64,000 nt of DNA from Saccharopolyspora erythraea (GCF_018141105.1 NZ_CP054839.1:5707411-5771410), one strand, 5' to 3'. Shown: positions 38,109 through 47,365, numbered from the stretch's first letter. Program-made: numbers and translations. Notes: a model not told the origin generated them from the sequence alone.

Positions 38109-38795
38109 CTACCCGTGCGTTCGGCGGCGGACGATCTCGTTGATCCAGATCGGCGCGTAGGGGGACGTGCAGCCGGGCGGGGTGGGGTAGTCCTTGAGGA
38201 CTTCGAGACTTTCGCCGATGCCGATCGCGCGGGCACGATGCTCGGGGTGGTGGATGCCGATGGTGGCGAGGCATTCGTTCATGGCCCACTGCAGGCGTTC
38301 CGGCGCGTCCTTCATGTGCGTCTCGATGAGGTCGAGGAGTTCGGGCAGGTCGAGCTCTCCAGGGGCTTTCGCCACGCGGTCGCTGGTCAGCGCCCACCCG
38401 GCGCTGGCGACGACCGGGTCGGGGTCGGCGAACCAGGCGGTGCGGAGTTCTTCGACGTGCGCGTTCTTCTTGACGACGTAGCTGATGAGCCAATCGTGCA
38501 CCTTGGGGAAGCGCGCGTCGCGGAGCATGGCGTCCAACTCGGACGCGGTGTAGGCCTTGGGACGGCTGATCAGGATCGCGACGAGACGGGCCGCGGTGTC
38601 GCCGGTCTCCCAGAGCTGACCGGCGAGGTCGTGCTGGGTCTTGAGGCGTTTGGCCACCGCGCGCAGCTTGGTGAGGTTGACACCGTGATCGTCCCCGTGG
38701 CGTTCGTTCACCGCACGGATCTTCGGTTCTTCCAAAGCCGCCAGTTCCGCCATCACGTCGCTGGCAGTGGCTTGCGGTGCTGAACCAGTCGCCAC
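38109..38795 (-). CDS. DNA alkylation repair protein (AlkD-like HEAT repeat)
   Basis: A 228-residue all-helical protein of the DNA alkylation repair family. VNLTKLRAVAKRLKTQHDLAGQLWETGDTAARLVAIL is the typical first repeats; KVHDWLISYVVKKN and AGWALTSDRVAK follow. AlkD-type proteins excise N3/N7-alkyl purines. GTG 38795 is behind GGGGAGG. Convergent with the EccC-like gene with 19 bp between. Confidence 0.82.
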   Translation of the reverse strand: MATGSAPQATASDVMAELAALEEPKIRAVNERHGDDHGVNLTKLRAVAKRLKTQHDLAGQLWETGDTAARLVAILISRPKAYTASELDAMLRDARFPKVHDWLISYVVKKNAHVEELRTAWFADPDPVVASAGWALTSDRVAKAPGELDLPELLDLIETHMKDAPERLQWAMNECLATIGIHHPEHRARAIGIGESLEVLKDYPTPPGCTSPYAPIWINEIVRRRTHG

Positions 38796-38887
38796 GACGA
38801 CCTCCCCTGCGTCTCCGTCCGTCCTCGCTCCCACCTTACGTCGGGCATGTGGGGCGGCCCTGGCTGTCACCGGCGGGCGAATGCGTC

Positions 38888-38922
38888 GAAGCCCTGCGGG
38901 CCGTGGTGACCCGCAGGGCTTC
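38888..38922 (-). terminator. Terminator after the subtilase gene
   Basis: GAAGCCCTGCGGG (38888-38900) pairs with 38910-38922 around a 9-base loop, 34 bp beyond the subtilase stop. Confidence 0.75.
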
Positions 38923-38956
38923 AGCGCCGGCGGCCGGTGCGCCGCTCAGCGGTGGA

Positions 38957-40549
38957 TCAGGCGCGCAGGGTCCAGCTGTCGAGCCGCCCCGCGTCCTGGG
39001 AGTAGACGTCGCGCACCCGCAGCTTCCAGGTGCCGTTCGCGACCTCGGCGGAGGCGTCCACGGTGAAGGTCGCGCGGACGTTGTCGGCGGAGTCCCACAC
39101 GTCGGCCTGCTTGAGGTTCCACGTCCGGCCGCTGGGCGAGATCAGGTCGATGACCAGGTCACCCCGGTAGGTGTGGGTGATGTTGACCTCGACGGCCAGA
39201 TCCGCACGGGCGTTGCCGGTGCAGCCGGTGACGCCGACCGAGGAGGTCACCGCCGCCCCCGCATCGGGGATCGCCACCGCCGCGGAGCTGGTCACCGGCT
39301 CGCAGCCCGTGGGCGGCGGGGTGTCGCCGGTGCCGGTGAACAGCAGCCTGTTGGGCGAGCCGGTCCTGGGGTCCTTGACCGCGTTCGGCGTCGAGGCCGC
39401 CACCAGGCCGGCACCGACCTGCGCCGGGGTGGCCGACGGGTTGGCCGCCAGGTACAGCGCCGCCGCGCCCGCGACGTGCGGGGTGGCCATCGAGGTGCCG
39501 CTGATGGTGTTGGTGGCGGTGTCGCCGGAGTGCCACGACGAGGTGATGCCCACGCCCGGGGCGAAGATGTCGAGGCAGGTGCCGTAGTTCGACCAGCTCG
39601 CCCTGGTGTCGGTGTTGTCGGTGGCACCGACGGTGATCGCCTCCGGGGTGCGCGCGGGCGACGAGGAGCAGGCGTCCTGCGGGTTGCCGAACATGTCGCC
39701 GTTGCCCGCGGCGACCGCGTAGGTCACGCCGGAGGCGACGGAGTTGCGCACCGCCTGGTCGAGGGTGCTGCTGGCGCCGCCGCCGAGGCTCATGTTGGCG
39801 ACCGCGGGCTTCTGGGCGTTCCGGGTCACCCAGTCGATGCCCGCGATGACGCCGGCGACGCTGCCGCTGCCCTGGCAGTCCAGGACGCGGACGCCGTAGA
39901 TGTCGACGTCCTTGGCCACGCCGTACTCCGACCCTCCGATGGTGCCCGCGACGTGGGTGCCGTGGCCGTTGCAGTCGGTGGCGTCGTTGTCGTTGTCGAC
40001 CGCGTCGAAGCCGTGCTTGGCGCGGCCGCCGAAGGTCTGGTGGGTGGTGCGCACACCGGTGTCGATGACGTAGGCGGCGACGCCGTCGGCCCCCGTGCTG
40101 TAGCTGTAGGCGCTGTCCAGGGGCAGGTTCCGCTGGTCGATGCGGTCCAGGCCCCAGGACGGCGGGTTCTGCTGGGTGTCTACGGCGTGCACCCGCTTGT
40201 TCGGTTCGACCAGCGCCACCGCCGGGTCGGCGGCCAGCCGCCGGGCATCCTGGTCGGTCATCGTGGCGGAGAAGCCGCGCAGAGCGGTGCGGAAGGTGTG
40301 TTCGAGCTCCCCGGTGTAGCGGGAGAGCAGATTCGCGGTGACCGCCGAGACGTCGGCGGCCTGGATCTGCGGGGTGTCGGAGAGAACGACGAGATAGCTG
40401 CCGGGGATGATCTCCCCGGTGTCGGAGTTGCGGATCTCGCCCTCGGCCTGGGCCGGGAGGGAGGTCGCCGCGGCCAGCACCACGCCGGTCACCGCGGACA
40501 GGGCGATGCCGACCGACCGTCGGCGCCAACCAGCTCGAACTCGATTCAT
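38957..40549 (-). CDS. Secreted subtilisin-like serine protease with P/homoB domain
   Basis: A 530-residue exported S8A protease. Signal peptide residues 1-35 (VRAGWRRRSVGIAL then a hydrophobic run to PAQA), inhibitor I9 prodomain (SYLVVLSD ... FSATMTDQDARRLA), catalytic Asp in AYVIDTGV, His in GHGTHVAGTIGG, Ser in GTSMATPHVAGAAALYLA. The C-terminal 120 residues form a P/proprotein convertase domain (DLVIDLISPSGRTWNL). ATG 40549 has AGGGG ahead. Likely an extracellular nutrient protease. Confidence 0.93.
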   Translation of the reverse strand: MNRVRAGWRRRSVGIALSAVTGVVLAAATSLPAQAEGEIRNSDTGEIIPGSYLVVLSDTPQIQAADVSAVTANLLSRYTGELEHTFRTALRGFSATMTDQDARRLAADPAVALVEPNKRVHAVDTQQNPPSWGLDRIDQRNLPLDSAYSYSTGADGVAAYVIDTGVRTTHQTFGGRAKHGFDAVDNDNDATDCNGHGTHVAGTIGGSEYGVAKDVDIYGVRVLDCQGSGSVAGVIAGIDWVTRNAQKPAVANMSLGGGASSTLDQAVRNSVASGVTYAVAAGNGDMFGNPQDACSSSPARTPEAITVGATDNTDTRASWSNYGTCLDIFAPGVGITSSWHSGDTATNTISGTSMATPHVAGAAALYLAANPSATPAQVGAGLVAASTPNAVKDPRTGSPNRLLFTGTGDTPPPTGCEPVTSSAAVAIPDAGAAVTSSVGVTGCTGNARADLAVEVNITHTYRGDLVIDLISPSGRTWNLKQADVWDSADNVRATFTVDASAEVANGTWKLRVRDVYSQDAGRLDSWTLRA

Positions 40550-40938
40550 GGATTTTCCCCTCATGCAGGGGTGCCCGGCGGGACCGGACAGCCAAGAAAC
40601 ATGAAGACCACTCGATTGAGCAGGAGAAATATGACACCGGGAGGGGCCGCGGAACAACCGCCGATTCAGTTGCGATAGCGTTCTTCGCAGCTAATCTTTC
40701 CCGTTTTTCATCTTCCGCGTTCCAGCCTCGCCGATTCGGAACCGAAAAGAAACGGGCCGTCCACCCGAAATTGACCGGCCGCTGCCGTTCCCGCTTGCGG
40801 CAGCGGCCTGCGCGCACCGGCCTTTCCTTGCACAGCGCGGAATTGGACGTCCGGGATCGCGCAACGGCGGCCGGAAGGCGCGCAACAACGCGGTTCCGGC
40901 CCCGGCCGGTTGCGCGCACGACGGAGTCGCGCGAGCGC
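40550..40938. other. Upstream region of the subtilase and 3' region of folE
   Basis: No gene seen. The AT-richer part at 40600-40720 should carry the subtilase promoter; a hairpin at 40777-40808 terminates folE. Confidence 0.4.
40777..40808 (-). terminator. Terminator after folE
   Basis: GGCCGCTGCCG (40777-40787) pairs with CGGCAGCGGCC (40798-40808) around a 10-base loop. Confidence 0.65.
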
Positions 40939-41535
40939 TCAGGCGTTGACTCCGGTGAGGGCGAAGAACTCCTGCCTGGAGCGCGCGTCCTGCCTCAGCG
41001 TGCCCAGCATCGTCGAGGTGACCGTGTTGGAGCCCGTCGCCTGCACTCCGCGCAAGGTCATGCAGGTGTGCTCGGCTTCGATGACGACGCCGACGCCCTT
41101 GGGCTGCAACTGCTCGGACAGCCAGTCGGCGACCTGCTTGGTCAGCCGCTCCTGGACCTGCGGGCGGCAGGCGAAGTGCTCGACGACCCGGGCGAGCTTC
41201 GACAGCCCCAGGATCCGCTCCCCCGGCAGGTAGCCGACGTGCGCTGTGCCGACGAACGGCAGCAGGTGGTGCTCGCAGACCGAGCGCACCGGGATCGCCC
41301 GCGCGAGCACCAGCTCGTCGTAGCCCTCCTCGTTCGGGAAGGTCGTCAGGTCGAACGGACGCGGCGAGAAGAGTTCCGCGTACGCGCGGGCCATCCGCCC
41401 GGGTGTGCCGCGCAGGCTCTCGGAGTCGGTGGAGATCCCCAGCGCCCGCAACATGTCTCCGGCCGCCCTCTCCGCGGCGGCGAGGTCGATCTCGGCTTCG
41501 GGCTGGTGGACGACGTGCAGGGCAGGTGCGGACAT
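40939..41535 (-). CDS. folE: GTP cyclohydrolase I
   Basis: A 198-residue enzyme converting GTP to dihydroneopterin triphosphate, first step of folate or pterin synthesis. Zn-site VCEHHLLPF with the second Cys in EAEHTCMTLRG, GERILGLSKLARVV and QVQERLTKQVADWL match the family throughout. ATG 41535 behind GAGGAA. It stands alone, without folP/folB/folK, so it may supply a pterin cofactor pathway or be a second copy. Divergent from a Cys-rich HTH regulator. Confidence 0.93.
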   Translation of the reverse strand: MSAPALHVVHQPEAEIDLAAAERAAGDMLRALGISTDSESLRGTPGRMARAYAELFSPRPFDLTTFPNEEGYDELVLARAIPVRSVCEHHLLPFVGTAHVGYLPGERILGLSKLARVVEHFACRPQVQERLTKQVADWLSEQLQPKGVGVVIEAEHTCMTLRGVQATGSNTVTSTMLGTLRQDARSRQEFFALTGVNA

Positions 41536-41832
41536 CAAGGGTTCCTCGTGATCGGTGTGCGGTCAGTACTCGAGTGCGGCCGGCAGGGCCGGCACCGCGG
41601 TCACCAAGGCGAACGCCCCGTGGGCGGCGAGCATGGAGACGCGCGACGCCGTTTCGCGGCGTTCGTGCCGACCTGCCGCAGCGGATCGTCCACCGCGCAC
41701 CTCCCCTCCGCCCCACTTTTCGCCAACAAACGCTAGTCTTATTGCCGCCCCCCGGTCAACGCCGCAGGCAGACGGGTTTGTCTGTCGAGTTTCGGACACC
41801 GCGATGAACCGAGAACGCGCTAGGGTTGCCCC

Positions 41833-42552
41833 ATGGAGGTGCCCGAGGGCGGCGAGCGGACGGGTTCGGCGGTGGCGGCGGTGGCCGTGCTGGCCGACGA
41901 CCTGCGGCGCGGGATGTACGAGTTCATCCGCCGCGCCCGGCGGCCGGTGAGCCGGGACGAGGCGGCCGCCGCGGTCGGCATCTCCCGCAAGCTCGCCGCC
42001 TTCCACCTGGACAAACTCGTCGACGCCGGGCTGCTGTGCGCGCGGTTCGAACCGGTGGGCGGCATCCGCAAGGTCGGCCGCACGCCGAAGGTCTACGAAC
42101 CGACCGACACCCACATCGGGGTGAGCATCCCGCCGCGCAGACCCGACCTGCTGGCCGACGTCCTGCTCGACGCCGTGCTCACCGAGGGTGAGCAGGAGAC
42201 CGCGGTCGAGGCGGCGATGCGCACGGCCCGCGAGCGCGGGCACCGCCTCGGCACCGAGGAGCGCAACCGCAGCCGCCCCGGCCGTCTCGGCGCCGAGCGC
42301 ACGCTGACCAAGGCCGAGGACACGCTCGCCGGCTACGGCTTCGAACCGGACCGGGAGACGCCGACCTGCGTCCGGCTGCGCAACTGCCCGTTCCACCCGC
42401 TGACCGCGAAATCGCCGGAGCTGGTGTGCGGGCTCAACCACGCGTTCCTGCGCGGGTTCCTGGCCGGTCTGCAGGCCCGATCCGTGGAGGCCGTCCTCGA
42501 ACCGCGCCCCGGGGAGTGCTGCGTCACCCTGCGCACCCCGGCCGAGCCGTAG
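41833..42552 (+). CDS. HTH regulator with C-terminal cysteine motif (SufR/ArsR-like)
   Basis: A 239-residue regulator. N-terminal winged helix (VSRDEAAAAVGISRKLAAFHLDKLVDAGLL, then the wing GRTPKVYEP) and a C-terminal domain with cysteines in RNCPFHPL, LVCGLNHAF and GECCVTL. The spacing recalls the Fe-S-binding SufR regulators. No suf genes are nearby. Divergent, 297 bp, from folE, so a metal- or redox-dependent control of folE is possible but unproved. Confidence 0.7.
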   Translation: MEVPEGGERTGSAVAAVAVLADDLRRGMYEFIRRARRPVSRDEAAAAVGISRKLAAFHLDKLVDAGLLCARFEPVGGIRKVGRTPKVYEPTDTHIGVSIPPRRPDLLADVLLDAVLTEGEQETAVEAAMRTARERGHRLGTEERNRSRPGRLGAERTLTKAEDTLAGYGFEPDRETPTCVRLRNCPFHPLTAKSPELVCGLNHAFLRGFLAGLQARSVEAVLEPRPGECCVTLRTPAEP

Positions 42553-42599
42553 AGCCGGCCTCGGTGCGGCGGCTCGGAAGCCGCATCGGCTCCGGCGGA

Positions 42600-43484
42600 T
42601 CAGGTGTGGTCGGACGTGAGTGGATCTTCGGTGAGTTCCTGGGTGGCGGCCCAGCTCGCGAGCATCTTGAGGCCGTCGGCGGTCGGGCTGTCCGGCGCGG
42701 CGGTGTAGACGTTGAGGACCAGCCCCGGCTCCGAGGGCAGTTCCATCGACTCGTAGCTGAGATCGAGCTGGCCGACGACGGGGTGGTGGATCCGCTTCTG
42801 GCCGCTGCGGTGGAACTGCACGTCGTGCGAGGCCCAGCGCTGCCGGAAGACCTCGCTCCGGGTCGAGAGTTCGCCGACGAGCTCGATCAGCGCCTTGTCC
42901 TGGGGGTGGCGGCCGGCTTCGAGGCGCAGCATCGCGGCGGCGTCGTTGGCGACGCGGTCCCAGTCGACGAAGAAGTCGCGTGCGGCCGGGTCGAGGTAGA
43001 CGAACCGCGCGGTGTTCGCCGGCCTGCGGGGGTCGGCGAGGACGGGCGCGTAGAGAGCACGGCAGAGGCGGTTCATGGCCACGATGTCGTGGCGGGCGTT
43101 GCGCACCCAGGCCGGCGCGTCGGTGATGGCGTCGAGAACCTGCTGGACGGCCGGGCGCACGCTGGTCGGAGGCGTACGGCGCCGACCGCGGCCCGCCGTG
43201 GCCCGGGAGAGGGCGAACAGGTGGTCGCGCTCGGCCTCGTCCAGTTGCAGGGCGGCGGCCAGCGCGTCGAGCACCGCCTCGGAAGCGCCGGACAGGTTGC
43301 CCCGCTCCATGCGGACGTAGTAGTCGACCGACACGCCGGCCAGCATCGCCACCTCTTCCCGGCGCAGTCCCTTGACGCGGCGCGTGCCGCCGTAGGCGGG
43401 CAGCCCTGCCTGCTCGGGGGTGATGCGCGCCCGCCGCGAGCTGAGGAACTCGCGGACCTCGGCGCGGTGGTCGATCCGGGCCAT
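42600..43484 (-). CDS. XRE family regulator with MmyB-like ligand domain
   Basis: A 294-residue regulator. N-terminal XRE HTH (REFLSSRRARITPEQAGLP ... VKGLRREEVAMLAGVSVDYYVRMERGN) and a C-terminal MmyB-like domain (FVYLDPAARDFFVDWDRVANDAAAMLR onwards). ATG 43484 is the first start after the promoter motif at 43517-43538. That motif recurs before the aldo/keto reductase gene, so the protein probably controls itself and that enzyme. Confidence 0.87.
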   Translation of the reverse strand: MARIDHRAEVREFLSSRRARITPEQAGLPAYGGTRRVKGLRREEVAMLAGVSVDYYVRMERGNLSGASEAVLDALAAALQLDEAERDHLFALSRATAGRGRRRTPPTSVRPAVQQVLDAITDAPAWVRNARHDIVAMNRLCRALYAPVLADPRRPANTARFVYLDPAARDFFVDWDRVANDAAAMLRLEAGRHPQDKALIELVGELSTRSEVFRQRWASHDVQFHRSGQKRIHHPVVGQLDLSYESMELPSEPGLVLNVYTAAPDSPTADGLKMLASWAATQELTEDPLTSDHT

Positions 43485-43516
43485 GCACCCCACGGTAGGT
43501 GGCCGGCCGGATCCCA

Positions 43517-43538
43517 GGGAGGTCCTGGCAGTACCTGG
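43517..43538 (-). promoter_or_regulatory. XRE regulator binding motif, copy 1
   Basis: A 22-bp element with 17 positions identical to the copy at 44572-44593 (shared words GGGAGG, CTG and TACCTGG on the plus strand). It also sits in a TCCCAGG/CCTGGGA inverted repeat (43512-43540), 33 bp upstream of the XRE gene. Confidence 0.6.
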
Positions 43539-43658
43539 GACGGCCGCGACTCCCTGACCAGGCACGATCCCCGCGCGGCGGCACTGGCGAGACAGCGCGC
43601 CGCTGAACTCGAGTGCCCGCGGACGGCGCGAGCCCCGAGCCGTCCGCGGGCACTGTGG

Positions 43659-44540
43659 TCAGGCTTCGGGGATGTCCCGGCCGAAGGTCTCCAAGGTGAT
43701 GTCCTCGGGTTCGGGTCCGCCGCGGACACCGGTGTCGAGCGCGTCGATCGCCGCCAGCTCGTCGGCGGCGAGGTCGAAGTCGAACACCGCGAAGTTCTCG
43801 GCGATGCGTTCGGGCCGGGTGGACTTCGGGATGACGGAGCGGCCCTGTTGCAGTCCCCAGCGCAGCATCACCTGGGCAGGCGTCCTGCCGTGCGCCTCGG
43901 CGATGCGCGCGATGGCCGGGTCCTGCAGCGTGCTGGTGTGCCCGCTGTCGCGGTAGAAGGTGATGCCGCCGATCGGGGACCACGCCTGCGACACGATCCC
44001 GTGCTCCGCGTCGGCCGCGAGCACGTCGGACTGGCGGAAGTACGGGTGCACCTCGATCTGGTTGACCGCGGGCACGACCGAGGCCGTCTTCAGCAGGCGC
44101 TCCAGGTGGTCGCGCATGAAGTTGCTGACGCCGATCGCACGCACGCGCCCGTCGGCGAGCAGCTTCTCCAGCGCGCGGTAGGCGTCGAGGGTCAGGTCGA
44201 ACCGCGACGGCAGCGCCTGGTGCAGGATCAGCAGGTCGATCTGCTCGACGCCGAGCTTTCCCGCGCTCTTGTCGAAGGCGTGCAGGGTCTCGTCGTAGCC
44301 GTAGTCGCTGATCCAGACCTTGGTCTCGATGAAGATGTCCGCTCGGTCGAGGCCGGAGCGGCGGATGCCCTCGCCGACCTCGCGCTCGTTGCCGTAAGCC
44401 GCCGCGGTGTCGATGTGCCGGTACCCGGTGCGCAGCGCGGTCTCGACCGCCGCGACCGTCTCCTCGGGCGGGGTCTGGAACACACCGAACCCCAGCGCCG
44501 GCATCCCGATGCCGTTGCTCAAGGTCAAGCTCGTGGTCAT
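43659..44540 (-). CDS. Aldo/keto reductase (2,5-diketo-gluconate reductase-like)
   Basis: A 293-residue NADPH-dependent reductase. Tetrad residues: D in GYRHIDTAAAYGNE, Y just after, K in ETKVWISDYG, H in LLILHQAL. The NADP motif is IPKSTRPERIAENFAVFDFDL. Preceded by a copy of the 22-bp XRE motif inside an 11-bp inverted repeat. Homologue of, but clearly different from, the reductase at 4954. Substrate unknown. Confidence 0.87.
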   Translation of the reverse strand: MTTSLTLSNGIGMPALGFGVFQTPPEETVAAVETALRTGYRHIDTAAAYGNEREVGEGIRRSGLDRADIFIETKVWISDYGYDETLHAFDKSAGKLGVEQIDLLILHQALPSRFDLTLDAYRALEKLLADGRVRAIGVSNFMRDHLERLLKTASVVPAVNQIEVHPYFRQSDVLAADAEHGIVSQAWSPIGGITFYRDSGHTSTLQDPAIARIAEAHGRTPAQVMLRWGLQQGRSVIPKSTRPERIAENFAVFDFDLAADELAAIDALDTGVRGGPEPEDITLETFGRDIPEA

Positions 44541-44571
44541 GCCTCCACGCTAGGAACGACTCGGCGCACGT

Positions 44572-44609
44572 GGGAGGGACTGCCGTTACCTGGCACGACA
44601 GTCCCTCCC
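44572..44609 (-). promoter_or_regulatory. XRE regulator binding motif, copy 2, inside an inverted repeat
   Basis: GGGAGGGACTG (44572-44582) and CAGTCCCTCCC (44599-44609) form 11-bp arms with a 16-bp spacer, 32 bp before the aldo/keto reductase. The first 22 bp repeat the motif found at the XRE promoter. Confidence 0.6.
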
Positions 44610-44771
44610 GCGCGGCCGGGACCCGGTGTTGGCTGGAACGTGTCGGCAGCCGGGTGCTTGGGCAGCAGTGCCCGTCGATGAGCGCACCGGCGAACCGCAG
44701 CCGACCCGGCAGACCCACGAGAACCGCGGAACACGCGGTCTCGGGGAAACAAGATCGAGAAGCGAGTTCTG

Positions 44772-45809
44772 ATGCGAGCGACTTTGCTCTACGGGGCCGG
44801 CGACGTGCGCGTGGAAGACGTGCCGGACCCGAAGCTGAAGCTGCCGACCGACGCGATCGTGCGCGTGCTGCGCGCGTGCATCTGCGGCAGCGACCTGTGG
44901 CCCTACGCCTCGAAGCCGAGCTCGGACCACGGCGACCGGATCGGACACGAGTTCCTCGGCGTCGTGGAGGAGACCGGCGCGGAGGTGTCCGGACTCGCTC
45001 CGGGCGATGTGGTGGTGGCCCCGTTCGTGTGGGCCGACAACACCTGCGACTTCTGCACGGAAGGACTGCAGCCCTCGTGCCGGCACGGCGGCATGTGGGG
45101 CGCCGGCGACGTCGACGGCGGCCAGGGCGAGGCCGTGCGGGTGCCGCAGGCGGCCGGGACGCTCGTGAAGCTGCCGGTGGGCGAGGACGCGGCGCTGCTG
45201 CCGTCGCTGCTGACGCTGTCGGACGTCTTCCCGACCGGACACCACTGCGCGGTGACCGCGGGGGTGGACCAGCGCACGAGCGTGACCGTGATCGGCGACG
45301 GCGCCGTGGGCCTGTCGGCGGTGCTGGCCGCCAAGCGCCTCGGCGCGGAGCGGATCATCCTCATGGGCCGCCACACCGACCGCACCGATCTCGGCCGCGA
45401 GTTCGGCGCCACCGAGGTGGTCGCCGAGCGCGGCGAGGAAGGTGTCGCCAAGGTCCGCGACCTCACCGGCGGTGACGGCACGCACCGGGTGCTGGAATGC
45501 GTCGGCACTAAACCCGCGCTGGAGACCGCGTTCGGTGTCGCCCGCGAGGGCGGCGTGATCAGCCGGGTCGGGGTGCCGCAGTACGAGGAGGGCCCGATGG
45601 GGTTCGAGACGATGTTCTTCCGCAACATCACCCTCACCGGCGGAGTCGCCCCCGCCCGCGCCTACATCGACGAGCTCCTGCCGGACGTGCTCGACGGGAA
45701 GATCGAGCCGGGCAAGGTGTTCGACCGCACCGTCGGGCTCGACGAGGTCCCGGACGGCTACCGCGCCATGGCCGACCGCGAGGCGCTGAAGGTGATGGTG
45801 CGTCCCTGA
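44772..45809 (+). CDS. Zinc-dependent alcohol dehydrogenase family protein
   Basis: A 345-residue medium-chain dehydrogenase. Catalytic zinc ligands CGSDLWPY, GHEFLGVVEE; structural-zinc loop reduced to NTCDFCTEGLQPSCRHG (three Cys rather than four). Nucleotide loop VIGDGAVGLSAVLAAKRLGA. The family oxidises alcohols or reduces aldehydes. It is followed 77 bp on by a cupin on the same strand. Divergent from the aldo/keto reductase, so the XRE motif could act on this gene also. Confidence 0.85.
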   Translation: MRATLLYGAGDVRVEDVPDPKLKLPTDAIVRVLRACICGSDLWPYASKPSSDHGDRIGHEFLGVVEETGAEVSGLAPGDVVVAPFVWADNTCDFCTEGLQPSCRHGGMWGAGDVDGGQGEAVRVPQAAGTLVKLPVGEDAALLPSLLTLSDVFPTGHHCAVTAGVDQRTSVTVIGDGAVGLSAVLAAKRLGAERIILMGRHTDRTDLGREFGATEVVAERGEEGVAKVRDLTGGDGTHRVLECVGTKPALETAFGVAREGGVISRVGVPQYEEGPMGFETMFFRNITLTGGVAPARAYIDELLPDVLDGKIEPGKVFDRTVGLDEVPDGYRAMADREALKVMVRP

Positions 45810-45886
45810 GCCGCATGCGGTGCGCACCTCGGGCGTGCGCACCGATTCGTCAACAACACCGCGATTCCCGGCTGGAGGAACGGACC

Positions 45887-46285
45887 ATGGAACTGCTACC
45901 GAAGCAACCGTCGGCCAAGGGTCCGGCGGAGCTGTTCACCGGCGACGTGTACTTCGACGTCATCGCCAAGGGCGAGGCGCCGTCGCGCATGCGCGTCAAC
46001 GTCGTCCGGTTCGCGCCGTGCGCCCGTACGGCCTGGCACACCCACGCCGTCGGCCAGACGCTGCACGTGACCGAAGGCGTCGGGCTCGTGCAGGCACGCG
46101 GCGGGGAGATCGTGGAGATGCGCCCGGGCGACACGGTGTACACACCACCCGGTGAGTGGCACTGGCACGGCGCGGCCCCGGACCACTTCATGAGCCACCT
46201 CGCGATGTGGGAGGCGCCCGAGGACGACCGCCCCGAAACCGAGTGGGGCGAGCACGTCACCGACGACGAGTACGGCGCGCGGTAA
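45887..46285 (+). CDS. Cupin domain protein
   Basis: A 132-residue single cupin barrel. Metal ligands are in AWHTHAVGQTLHVTEG (motif 1) and PGEWHWHGAAPDHFMSHLAM (motif 2). The overall look is of the small carboxymuconolactone/quercetin-type cupins paired with oxidoreductases. ATG 45887 behind GGAGG. Terminator hairpin follows. Confidence 0.83.
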   Translation: MELLPKQPSAKGPAELFTGDVYFDVIAKGEAPSRMRVNVVRFAPCARTAWHTHAVGQTLHVTEGVGLVQARGGEIVEMRPGDTVYTPPGEWHWHGAAPDHFMSHLAMWEAPEDDRPETEWGEHVTDDEYGAR

Positions 46286-46289
46286 GGAA

Positions 46290-46334
46290 AACGCGATCAC
46301 GTGGCGCCCAGCCTGGCAACCGCGTGATCGCGTT
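46290..46334 (+). terminator. Hairpin after the cupin gene
   Basis: AACGCGATCACG (46290-46301) pairs with 46323-46334 around a 21-base loop, directly after the cupin stop and before the convergent methyltransferase. Confidence 0.55.
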
Positions 46335-46402
46335 CCTACCCGGTGTCCGTGCGGGAGCGCCGCGCAGTGGGTTCCTCGTGGAGCCCGAATCCGCGCGAGG
46401 CG

Positions 46403-47215
46403 CTAGCGCTTTCGCGCCACGCCGGCGAGGAGACGTCCCGCACCGTCGTCCTGGTCGACGTCGACGCCCTGGTGCGCGAGCCACGACGAGACCGGTGCGA
46501 GGCCGGGCTCCTCGACGTCGAGGTCGCCGAAGAACCCGGCGATCTCCTCCCTGGTACGGGGAAACACGTTGTTCTGAGTCCGGCGCATCAGCTCGACGAT
46601 CTCCTCCGTCGCGCGATCGGTGAACAGATGCGTCATCGCGAGGACGCTGCCGGGTGCGAGAACGTCGCGGTAGCGGGCCATCACCTGCGCCGGGTTGCTC
46701 TCCGCCGGGACGTAGTGGAACAGGGTGACGGCCAGGAGCCCGAGAGGCTGCGACAGGTCCAGCATCTCGCGCGTGCGTTCATCCCCGATCACGGCGTCGA
46801 CGTCGCAGGCATCGGCCCGCACCATGGTCGCGTTCTCGGTGTCCTGCAACAGGATCTCGGTGTGCGCCACGGCGACGGCCTCGTTGTCCACGTAGAGCAC
46901 GCGGCTCTCGGGGTGGCGCTGGTGCGCGATCTCGTGGACGTTGCCCACGGTGGGAATGCCGGAACCGAGGTCCAGGAACTGCCGGATGCCCGCTTCCAGC
47001 ATCATCTCCACGGCGACGCGGAGGAAGTTGCGGTTGAGCATCGCCATGTGGCGGGTGTAGGGGTGCTGGGCGAGGAGCTGCTGCCCGAACTGGCGATCCG
47101 CTTCGAAGTTGTGCGATCCACCGAGCAGCCAGTCGTAGATTCGCGCCGCGCTGGGCACGGACTCGTCGACTCCCGATGGAGCCTGCACTCCGTCCTGCGT
47201 CGGCATCGACCCCAT
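46403..47215 (-). CDS. DUF574 family SAM-dependent methyltransferase
   Basis: A 270-residue protein of the actinobacteria-specific DUF574 family. PSAARIYDWLLGGSHNFEADRQFG, FLDLGSGIPTVGNVHEIA (SAM loop), VLYVDNEAVAVAHTEILL and VTLFHYVPAESNPAQVMARYRDVLAPGS are diagnostic. ATG 47215 follows GGAAGGGG. Targets of these methyltransferases are generally unknown. Confidence 0.88.
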   Translation of the reverse strand: MGSMPTQDGVQAPSGVDESVPSAARIYDWLLGGSHNFEADRQFGQQLLAQHPYTRHMAMLNRNFLRVAVEMMLEAGIRQFLDLGSGIPTVGNVHEIAHQRHPESRVLYVDNEAVAVAHTEILLQDTENATMVRADACDVDAVIGDERTREMLDLSQPLGLLAVTLFHYVPAESNPAQVMARYRDVLAPGSVLAMTHLFTDRATEEIVELMRRTQNNVFPRTREEIAGFFGDLDVEEPGLAPVSSWLAHQGVDVDQDDGAGRLLAGVARKR

Positions 47216-47365
47216 CGCCCCTTCCTGCGCGGCTTCGCGGTGCGGCGCGCGTGTCGGCGCAAGCGCTGCGTCACCTTGCCGGGCAGGATAGTGCACACGT
47301 CCGGCGTGATCATTACTCTTCTCCGGTGATATCCGGCTTCCGTTCGGCCGACGACGCAACCGCCG

